A stretch of 64,000 nucleotides of DNA, from NCBI RefSeq assembly GCF_003013715.1, contig NC_072817.1, positions 682,001 to 746,000 of the forward strand. The letters are read 5' to 3'. The translations under genes were made by a program, and so were the position numbers. Origin of the DNA: Candidozyma auris. Taxonomy: Eukaryota; Ascomycota; Pichiomycetes; Serinales; Metschnikowiaceae. Below, piece after piece: positions 48,755 to 57,400 of the stretch; within the stretch, counting starts at the first letter, position 1; every line of letters starts with the position of its first letter. The notes below the pieces were generated by a model. The model had not been told where the DNA came from. It worked only from the letters and a program-made list of their open reading frames with translations, and did not search any database.

Positions 48755-50680
48755 ATGTCTAGACTCAATGTATGGCACTCAGTGCCCATCAACAAGTCTA
48801 GTCGACCGGTGTTTCTAGAAAACGAGCACAGCTTGTATGTTAAGGAAGGTGTGGGCATATACCAGGGGAAGCTGAAGATCAGCGGGTACCAGAACGGAAG
48901 AGTCTATTTGACCAATATGAGGATCTTATACGTGGATCTGGGGGAGAGAAAAGCCATAGGCATGTACTTGCGGGATGCCCTGCGAGCTGAGTTGGTGGAG
49001 CGGTTCTTGAGATCTTCGGCGAAAGTCAAGATCTACTTGAAAAGTGAGCAATCTACAACGCTAAATGGGTCGGAGCTAGGTTCGAGCTCAAACTCGTCCT
49101 CTGCGCTGCTTCGTGAGGTCACGAATGTGGTGTGGACATGCTTGATTTGCTCGTACAATAATCATATTGCAAGCAATTTTGACACCGAAAGTGGCGACCT
49201 AACGAAATGTGTATCTTGTGGGATAAAGCCCTCAAGAGAGCTTCTAAAGAAAGTTATTGAGGACTCTATGAATAAGGAAGATCAAACAAAACCCCTCACG
49301 AAATCACAACAGAATGAGTGCCCTCGTTGTACGTTCATTAATCACCCGTCGATGAGAAACTGTGAAATGTGTGGTACAGAGCTTAAACCACGGACCTCTG
49401 CAACTGCTCAAAAGCTAGCTCTTCTCAATGGCCCAGGCTCTCCACTTTACCAAAATCCTTTAGGGCTCACATTAGAGGAGCCCGAAGAATACACCAATCG
49501 GAAGCCATACATCAAAATCAGCTTCAGAAAAGGCGGCGAGACAGGCTTCTTTGAACAAGCCGCTAAAGTCATAGACCAGCTTAAATGGGAAAGCTTGGAG
49601 CAACGTGGGGGAGTCAACGATGAAGCAACCAAAGTAGTGCAACAACCCAAGGAGGAAAACAGAATAAAAGGCGGAGGCATCCACAGCTTGCAGCAGCTAG
49701 GGGAGCAACAGAGGAAAAGAAACGAAATTGTCCTTTCTCTGTCTCTCGAAGATTTGGAACAACTCATGTACAAGGCCCAAGATCTAATCAAAATTGGCTC
49801 CAGCTTTGGCTCCTTGGTCAAGAAACAGAATAAGGTACCTAAAATTGGGCAGATATCACCTTTGCCGCTTAACAAATCGTCCTCCTTGTATATTGAAGAG
49901 CTTGCTCGACACCTTTGTGAGTATCTTCTTAACACTGAGCTAACCAAGACCACATCGATGATCACAGTTCATGACACTTTTGCATCGTACAACCGCTATA
50001 GATTATACACACACGGATTTGGTACTGACCTCATCAGTACGTCCGATTTTAACAAGTGCATAGGAATGTTCGAGACCCTCGATCTTCCGATAAAACTGAA
50101 AACTTACGCGAGACTGGGTCTCGTTGTTCTCACTCAGAGGCTGATTCAGCTGCAGAAAGATCTCCATTGGACGATTTTGGAATTTCTTCTTGCACAGGAC
50201 AACTTATTCCACTACGAAAAATATAGGCTGGAAATTGAAGGCTTTGAAGATGATTACCTAAAGGAGCATCATCAGGTGTATCATGGATGCACGATAACAG
50301 AAATTGCGGAGCACTTTGGCTGGGCGCCAGCCGTGTGCTTAGAAGAAGTGGACCGCTGCATCGAAGAAGAATTAGTGGTTTATGATAAACATATTCTGGG
50401 GACTTTTTATTTTGTCAACAAGTTCGATGAGAAATTGTGCAATTTACTTAGACCCGAGGAAGAGTTGAAGAGGCAAGCTGAGCAAGACTGCTTGAATGAG
50501 CAAAAACAGATATCGTCTAACCTCAAAACCCAATACGATATGGAAGCAGGTCAAATGCTTGTGAATTTGAGAGATAACTACGATTTTGGGGATATCGCTT
50601 CCGAACAACTCGAATCTCCAAAAAACATCCCCGCTGATAAGGACCTCATTGGCGATTTAGCCGACTTGAAATTCTCTTAA
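48755..50680 (+). CDS. VPS36: ESCRT-II subunit Vps36
   Basis: 641 residues. The N-terminal GLUE (split PH) domain starts at about 20 (LYVKEGVGIYQGK, GRVYLTNMRILYVD) and is interrupted by two NZF zinc fingers: Cys129, 132, 152, 155 and Cys189, 192, 203, 206. The GLUE half resumes near 250 (YIKISFRKGGETGFF). The C-terminal winged-helix EAP45 domain covers about 340-600. Vps36 brings ubiquitinated cargo (through the NZF finger) and endosomal PI3P (through GLUE) to the ESCRT machinery for vacuolar sorting. The split layout with two fingers is the yeast form, absent from animals. Confidence 0.95.
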   Translation: MSRLNVWHSVPINKSSRPVFLENEHSLYVKEGVGIYQGKLKISGYQNGRVYLTNMRILYVDLGERKAIGMYLRDALRAELVERFLRSSAKVKIYLKSEQSTTLNGSELGSSSNSSSALLREVTNVVWTCLICSYNNHIASNFDTESGDLTKCVSCGIKPSRELLKKVIEDSMNKEDQTKPLTKSQQNECPRCTFINHPSMRNCEMCGTELKPRTSATAQKLALLNGPGSPLYQNPLGLTLEEPEEYTNRKPYIKISFRKGGETGFFEQAAKVIDQLKWESLEQRGGVNDEATKVVQQPKEENRIKGGGIHSLQQLGEQQRKRNEIVLSLSLEDLEQLMYKAQDLIKIGSSFGSLVKKQNKVPKIGQISPLPLNKSSSLYIEELARHLCEYLLNTELTKTTSMITVHDTFASYNRYRLYTHGFGTDLISTSDFNKCIGMFETLDLPIKLKTYARLGLVVLTQRLIQLQKDLHWTILEFLLAQDNLFHYEKYRLEIEGFEDDYLKEHHQVYHGCTITEIAEHFGWAPAVCLEEVDRCIEEELVVYDKHILGTFYFVNKFDEKLCNLLRPEEELKRQAEQDCLNEQKQISSNLKTQYDMEAGQMLVNLRDNYDFGDIASEQLESPKNIPADKDLIGDLADLKFS

Positions 50681-50818
50681 GACGCTGGTCTTGCTCAGTT
50701 AGGAGACCAAAAGGTACTTCAAACAAAGTGCGTTTTGATGCAAAGAAAATACGGCAAATCTGGGGGCGGTTTTCGGGCCGTAAAAGTTTAAATTTTAAAA
50801 TCACACAGAATGGTATTC

Positions 50819-50843
50819 CTTATCTCTTTCATGCCTGGATAAG
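50819..50843. promoter_or_regulatory. Inverted GATAAG pair upstream of DUR3
   Basis: CTTATC at 50819-50824 and GATAAG at 50838-50843, 13 bases between, about 310-330 bp before the DUR3 ATG. Consistent with GATA-factor control of urea uptake. Confidence 0.55.
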
Positions 50844-51082
50844 GGACCCAAGACGCACTTGTGTGCAGGACGTACATCTTATTGGATGGTACTGCTAAGT
50901 TATGCGTCTAAACTTGTTGCGTCAAAGCTTAAGCAGACCATATTGGCTGATGGGTGCAAAGGAGATTAAAATATGCGTCTAAGCGACTGACATTGTGCAC
51001 TCTGAAGGGACGCCCCAAATCGAGATGTTCATGCATATCATACCGTTATCAATAGCGTACTGTGCCGGATTTTGATAGCAAA

Positions 51083-51092
51083 TGGTTGCAAA
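51083..51092 (-). promoter_or_regulatory. Dispersed element TTTGCAACCA
   Basis: Exact core on the minus strand with a long T run before it, only 6 bp from the TATA sequence and 57 bp from the DUR3 ATG: the closest copy to any start. Confidence 0.5.
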
Positions 51093-51148
51093 AAAAGTAT
51101 AAAGAGGTGCAGATTTTCTTGCAAGATTAGGTCTTCAATTCTCTGCCA

Positions 51149-53326
51149 ATGTCTTCTGCTGCTCAATATGTGCCTCTCCCTGCTGGTGCAGGTTATGCCG
51201 TTGTCGTTGGTTTGGGCTTTCTCTTTGCTGGAGGTATGGTGCTCACCACTTACTGTCTTAAGCGTTATAACAAGGAGATCATGACAGCTGAGGAGTTTGC
51301 GACTGCCGGAAGATCCGTCAAGCCATTCCTTCTCTCTGCTGCGGTGGTTTCGTCGTGGACATGGGCGGCGACGCTATTGACGTCAACCACTCAAGTCTAC
51401 AACAACGGTGTTTCGGGTGCGATGTTTTATGCCTGTGGCGCCACAGTACAAATCATTTTGTTCTCATGTCTTGCTATCAAGGGCAAGGAGCGGGCTCCTT
51501 GTGCACACACATACTTGGAAATTGTTCAGGCTCGTTATGGCAAATGGACTCACGGAGTACTCTCTTTTTGGGGGTTCGCTACCAATGTCCTTGTCACCGC
51601 CATGTTGCTCACAGGTGGATCAGCAGTGGTCAATGATATGACTGGTATGAACGTTGTTGCTGGCTGTTTGCTATTACCATTGGGTGTGGTCATTTATACT
51701 TTGTTTGGTGGTATCAAGGCTACCATTCTCACTGACTACGCGCACACTGTCGCTATGATCATCATCATATTAGTCTTTGCATTCAACGCATTCGCAGTTT
51801 CCGACAAGCTAGGCTCTCCAGGTATCATTTGGGAAAAAATTACCGAGCTTGCCATCACCCAACCAAGAGAGGGTAACGCTGGAGGATCGTACTTGACTAT
51901 TAAATCGCGTTCTGGTGGTATCTTTTTCGTTATCAACATCGTGGGTAACTTTGGTACCGTCTTCTTGGATAATGGCTATTTCAACAAGGCATTCGCTTCA
52001 GACCCCGCTGCGACTATGCCCGGTTATGTGATGGGAGGTCTAGTGTGGTTTGCCATTCCAATGTTCACAGCTACCACTTTAGGTCTCACTGCTCTTTCCT
52101 TAGAGAGCACCCCTTTCTGGCCAACATATCCAAACAAAATGACTCCTGATGAGGTCACGGCTGGTTTGGTTTTGCCAAATGCAGCCACGGCACTTTTGGG
52201 CAAATCTGGTGCAGTGATGGCTCTTTTGTTGACGTTTATGGCTGTCACTTCTGCCATGTCTTCAGAACTCATTGCTGTATCTACCATCTTTACTTATGAC
52301 TTCTACCGTGGATACATGAACCCGAAGGCATCTGGTAAGCAATTGATGCTCGTCTCACACGCATCCGTTATCGTGTTTGCTTATGTAATGGCAGGATTTT
52401 CAATCGGCTTGTACTACGCTGGGATCTCCATGGGTTATTTGTACGAACTCATGGGTATCATCATTGGTGGTGCAGTGCTCCCCTCGACAATGACGCTCTT
52501 TTCCAAGCGCCAAAATTGGGCTGCCGCTACATTTACTCCACCAATAGCTACTGCTTTGGCAATTATGTCCTGGTTGGTGTGCACGAAGACGAAATTTGGC
52601 CATATTGACAGAAACACCACTTTCGAAGATGATGCCATGTTGACAGGCAATGTTGTTGCCTTGTTATCACCTTTGATAATAGTCCCAGTACTTACATTTG
52701 CCTTCAAGCCACAAAATTACGACTGGAACCTTTTGAAGATCATCTCCAGAGTTGATGAGGACGAGGAACTTGCCGAAGCTGAAGGTGGACGCAAAGCTGA
52801 TGTTGAAAGCATGTCTGACGATGTGCACCCAGTGAAATCACAAATTGCAATAGATGCTCACGAGATAGCTCTCATGAAAGCCGATGAGTACGCCGACCAG
52901 TCCAAGAGACTCCACAAGGCGTTCATCAAAGCTGCGTGCATCTGTGTGTTTTTGGCAATTTCATTGATTCTCTTATGGCCCATCCCAATGTACGGATCAG
53001 GGTACATCTTCAGCAAGAAGTTTTTTACCGGGTGGATCGTTGTGCTCTTCATCTGGATTTGGATCACGGCGTTTGTGGTGATCATCGGGCCCATCTGGGA
53101 AGGCCGCCAGGGTATCTTCAACACATTCAGAGGAATCTACTGGGACTTGACGGGCAGAACGTGGAAGTTGAGACAGTGGCAAAACGAGAATCCTGAGCAA
53201 ATGCACGCTGTCAGAAGCCAAGTGTCCGCGGAATTGACACGGATCACCTCTCTTGATGGTGTTAGAAACGACGGTGGGTACATCACGCCCCACCACATCG
53301 ACGAGGAACTCGAAGAGAAGAAATAA
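51149..53326 (+). CDS. DUR3: Urea (and polyamine) transporter Dur3
   Basis: 725 residues of the sodium:solute symporter (SSS) superfamily, as for fungal Dur3. About fifteen membrane segments; landmarks are [31 protein letters not shown] (about 48-78, the first membrane helices), [16 protein letters not shown] and [11 protein letters not shown]. It is a high-affinity proton-urea symporter of the plasma membrane, and in yeasts also carries polyamines. The next gene downstream, same strand and 1.1 kb on, encodes the urea-degrading enzyme. The ATG at 51149 is the first in frame. Confidence 0.95.
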   Translation: MSSAAQYVPLPAGAGYAVVVGLGFLFAGGMVLTTYCLKRYNKEIMTAEEFATAGRSVKPFLLSAAVVSSWTWAATLLTSTTQVYNNGVSGAMFYACGATVQIILFSCLAIKGKERAPCAHTYLEIVQARYGKWTHGVLSFWGFATNVLVTAMLLTGGSAVVNDMTGMNVVAGCLLLPLGVVIYTLFGGIKATILTDYAHTVAMIIIILVFAFNAFAVSDKLGSPGIIWEKITELAITQPREGNAGGSYLTIKSRSGGIFFVINIVGNFGTVFLDNGYFNKAFASDPAATMPGYVMGGLVWFAIPMFTATTLGLTALSLESTPFWPTYPNKMTPDEVTAGLVLPNAATALLGKSGAVMALLLTFMAVTSAMSSELIAVSTIFTYDFYRGYMNPKASGKQLMLVSHASVIVFAYVMAGFSIGLYYAGISMGYLYELMGIIIGGAVLPSTMTLFSKRQNWAAATFTPPIATALAIMSWLVCTKTKFGHIDRNTTFEDDAMLTGNVVALLSPLIIVPVLTFAFKPQNYDWNLLKIISRVDEDEELAEAEGGRKADVESMSDDVHPVKSQIAIDAHEIALMKADEYADQSKRLHKAFIKAACICVFLAISLILLWPIPMYGSGYIFSKKFFTGWIVVLFIWIWITAFVVIIGPIWEGRQGIFNTFRGIYWDLTGRTWKLRQWQNENPEQMHAVRSQVSAELTRITSLDGVRNDGGYITPHHIDEELEEKK

Positions 53327-53612
53327 ACATCATGCATATAGTAATTGGAATAAATAAGAAGTCATTGAACATGAAGTGCTAGTTTAGAAGGAGTTTTAAA
53401 GGGTAGCTGGCTCTTCAGCCAATGTTAAAGATCAATATCAGGTGCAACGAGAGAAGTGCGATATGAAGAACGAGTTGATATACGTTGTAGAGATCATGAG
53501 ACGTATCTAAAGTTGTGAAAGGCATTAAATGAGCTCACAAGCTGTATAGCTGTCATCATGAAAATTTAATATTGATTGCACTCACTCTCAAGTTGGGGAC
53601 TAGCATTCGTAT

Positions 53613-53622
53613 TTTGCAGCCA
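53613..53622 (+). promoter_or_regulatory. Dispersed element TTTGCAGCCA
   Basis: Exact core in ATTTTGCAGCCATTTG, about 790 bp upstream of DUR1,2. Confidence 0.5.
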
Positions 53623-53831
53623 TTTGTAGCGTTTCATGCACGTTCCCAGACTACCTTTGCAGAATGCACTAGGTCAACACCAAAAGAAATCGAGCGAATC
53701 AGGCACTTCTGATCACAAAGCAACCTGGCCCTGATTTAGGAGGCCAGGGACGGAATTAGAGACAGCCATGGGAACGGCAAAAGTGTCAGTGTCACGTGCG
53801 GCAAGTTCCCTGCGAGCTTATCAACGTCAAA

Positions 53832-53914
53832 TCCGGATAAGACAGGTGTAGAAAAAAACCTACCATTAATCTCGGAGCCTCTTGCTACATGGATCCGCAC
53901 CTGTCTTATCCGGA
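53832..53914. promoter_or_regulatory. 17-bp inverted repeat with GATAAG, DUR1,2 promoter
   Basis: TCCGGATAAGACAGGTG (53832-53848) is repeated exactly in inverse orientation as CACCTGTCTTATCCGGA (53898-53914), with 49 bases between. Each arm contains GATAAG flanked by conserved bases on both sides, so more than a simple GATA site is kept. Position about -495 to -577 from the ATG. A joint site for a GATA factor and a urea/allophanate-responsive activator is the inference. Confidence 0.7.
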
Positions 53915-54408
53915 CAGTATCATCAGCCAACCACACAGCTGAGACCAATGGAAAGCCCATAGACTATAGAGACAAAAAAAAAAAGAAAAAAAGAATAAAA
54001 GAATGAAAAAGAAAAAATATAGGAGTCTGCAAGTCGAGAGTTTCGAATTATTAAAAATAATCTGATAAGTCCATTATCATGAAAATACATCCCCCTGATG
54101 GCCAGCTTCTGTTTTCCTCGAGAGCCTCAGACTCTATGGCACCCGGATCGCGCCGAAACTTTTTTAGCGAGCCATCAGGCTCTCACGTCTACGTTTTTTT
54201 TCTGCCCAGGGCGTTTTTTTATTTTTTCGCCTCACTGATAGACTGCACCCAGCATCGACACTAGCCATTATCGCTGCGTCTCATCGAGTCAAATGAGAGC
54301 ACCATCTTGTGAGCCATTCCGCTCACAGATGTATATATAGAAGAGCTCCATGTAGTTCCACTGGTTTTCACAAATTCACATTTAATCGTAACTTCACAAA
54401 AGCCCAGA

Positions 54409-57400
54409 ATGAGAACGTGGACGGTCGACGAGTGGAAAGCGTTCCATTTTGCAGCCACCCCAGATGAGTCCCTCAGAGCACTCCATGAACTATTGGCTTC
54501 TCAGAAAACAGCACCTGAAGACCCAGCTTGGATCTCTCTAGTTACCAAGGACGACTTGGACCACCAATGGAGCTTCTTGCAGTCCCATTCGAAAAAACAC
54601 TTGCTCCCGCTCTACGGCGTGCCCGTGGCCGTTAAAGATAACATCGATACCCGTCTTTTGCCTACAACAGCAGCTTGCCCTTCGTTTTCTTATGTTCCTG
54701 AAGAGGATGCCACAACAGTGCTGCTTTTGCGTAATGCGGGCGCCATCATCATCGGAAAGACGAACTTGGACCAGTTTGCTACGGGCTTGGTGGGCACTAG
54801 GTCTCCATACGGTGCTACTCCCAATACGTTTAATGAGGAGTACGTTTCTGGAGGCTCCTCAGCTGGCTCGGCTTCGGTAGTCGCTCGTGGAATCGTCCCC
54901 ATAGCTTTGGGCACAGATACCGCTGGTTCAGGTAGAGTGCCTGCTGCATTGAACAACTTGATAGGGTTGAAACCTACAAAAGGAGTGTTTTCTGCTCACG
55001 GCGTTGTGCCTGCTTGCAAATCATTAGACTGTGTGTCTGTGTTTGCCATGAATTTGCAGGATGCACAGCTAGCGTTCAACATCCTTGCTCAAGAAGATAG
55101 CCAAAAAGACGCTTACTCGAGAAAGATGCCACAGAACCCAAAGGTGTCGTTCGGCGCTGCTCCCAAGGTAGGTGTGCCTACGAGACTAGAGTGGTGTGGC
55201 GAAACAGAGAACCCTAAACTATATGAAAAAGCAGTCTCGACTATCGAGAAAGCTGGCTCTACGTTGCACCCAGTGGATATTCAACCCTTGCTTGACTTGG
55301 CCAAATACTTGTATGAGGGTGCCTGGGTCGCTGAGAGATACTGGGCAACTAAAGACTTCCTTGCCACAAAACCTCCAGCTGAAGATTTGGATCCAACGGT
55401 TCTCTCTATCGTCAAGGGGGGCGAACACTTGTCTGCCAGCACTGCGTTCGAGTACGAGTACAAGAGACAAGCTGTTATTCAAAAAATTGCCCCAATGCTC
55501 GAGGAAATTGACGTTATCGTCGTTCCAACAGCTCCTTTGACGCCCAAGATCGCTGATGTTCAGGCTGAACCTATCAAAATCAACTCCTGTCAGGGGACAT
55601 ATACCAACTTTGTCAACCTAGCCGACTTGAGTGCTCTTTCCGTGCCAGCTGGCTTCAGAACCAGTGATGGAGTCCCATTTGGGGTGACATTTCTTTCCCA
55701 AAAATTCAATGACTATGCTCTTTTGGACTTTGCCGCTCGGTACATGAAAGTCTATTCCTCTGAGATACCCAGATTCTACGGATGCCTAAAATCAAAGCAA
55801 GAGAAGACCGCTACGGTTAACGACTTGCTTCATCATCGTAAAGAGTTGCCCAACAAGGTTTTGAAAAACACGGTCAAATTGGCAGTAGTCGGTGCCCACT
55901 TGAAAGGTTTCCAGCTACACTGGCAATTGCAAAAAGTCAGCGCTGCATTCGTTGAGCTGACAACCACTTTCGAGTGCTACAGGTTATATGCTTTGCCAAA
56001 GACAGGCCCTGTGGCCAAACCTGGTTTGCGAAGAGTGTCTAAGAATGGTAAGAAAATTGCCCTTGAGGTTTACGAAGTTCCCGCAGAAAACTTTGGTCAA
56101 TTTATCGCATTTGTACCTGAGCCTTTGGGAATTGGCTCGGTAGAGCTCGCTTCTGGTGAATGGATCAAGTCCTTCATCTGTGAAGAAGCTGGCTACTTGG
56201 CGCCAGGTACGACCGATATCACAGAATATGGAGGATGGAAGAACTACCACCAAGCATTGGAAGCCGAGGCTAAGAGATCACAGAAACCTTTCAATTCTGT
56301 TCTCGTCGCCAACAGAGGAGAGATTGCGGTGAGAATTATGAAGACCTTAAAAAAAATGAAGATCAGGGCAATTGCCGTGTACTCTGATCCTGACAAGTAT
56401 GCTGAGCACGTTGTGATGGCCGATCAGGCGATCCCACTTCACGGTTCATCAGCAGCTGAGACTTACATCAACATGGACAAAATATTTGCTGCCGCCAAAG
56501 AAACCGGCGCTGAAGCCATCATTCCTGGTTACGGGTTCTTATCTGAAAATGCCGACTTCGCAGACAGGTGTGTCAAGGAGGGTATTGTCTTTGTGGGTCC
56601 CTCTGCAGATGCTATCAGAAAGCTTGGTCTTAAACATTCAGCAAGGGAGATTGCAGAGAAGGCAGGCGTTCCGTTGGTTCCCGGGTCTGGGTTGGTCACT
56701 GATCCCAAACAAGCTCGTGAGATTGCTGCAAAGCTTGAATATCCAGTCATGGTGAAATCTACCGCAGGCGGTGGTGGTATTGGATTGCAAAAAGTGGACA
56801 CTGAAGAAGATATCGAGAGAGTGTTCCAGACAGTGCAACATCAAGGACAATCGTATTTCGGTGACGCTGGCGTATTCCTAGAGAGATTTGTTGAGAACGC
56901 CAGACACGTAGAGATCCAGATGGTTGGTGACGGCTACGGCAAGGCGCTTGCCATTGGCGAGAGAGATTGTTCTTTGCAACGCAGAAACCAGAAGATCATC
57001 GAAGAAACTCCAGCTCCCAATTTGCCGGAGGCTACAAGACAGAAAATGAGAAGAGCTGCCGAATCGTTAGGTTCTCTTTTGAACTACAAGTGTGCTGGTA
57101 CTGTTGAGTACATTTACGACGAGAAGAGAGACGAGTTTTACTTTTTGGAGGTCAATGCTCGTTTGCAAGTTGAGCATCCGATCACTGAAATGGTGACCGG
57201 CTTAGATTTGGTTGAGTGGATGTTGTTGATTGCAGCCGATACTCCTCCAGACTTTTCTCAACTAATTAAGATAAGTGGTGCGTCTATGGAAGCTAGGCTC
57301 TACGCCGAAAACCCAGTAAAGGGTTTCGTGCCTTCACCCGGCCAGTTGACTGAGGTCAAGTTTCCATCCTTTGCACGTGTGGATACTTGGGTACAAAAAG

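Larger units (their letters stand above)
50681..51148. other. Intergenic, DUR3 promoter
   Basis: 468 bp with an inverted GATA pair (50819-50843), a dispersed element (51083-51092) and TATAAAG (51098-51104) within 66 bp of the start. Confidence 0.6.
53327..54408. other. Intergenic, DUR1,2 promoter
   Basis: About 1.1 kb with one dispersed element (53613), TCACGTG (53793-53798), the 17-bp inverted repeat with GATAAG in each arm (53832-53914), a further GATAAG (54064-54069), an A/T tract (53970-54060) and TATATATA (54332-54339). Confidence 0.6.

Noticed and set aside
51083..51092. Dispersed element as telomere-repeat or transposon-end remnants
   Set aside because: Copies are single, of constant 10-14 bp core, in both orientations and at promoter positions, which does not fit decayed telomere tracts or transposon ends.
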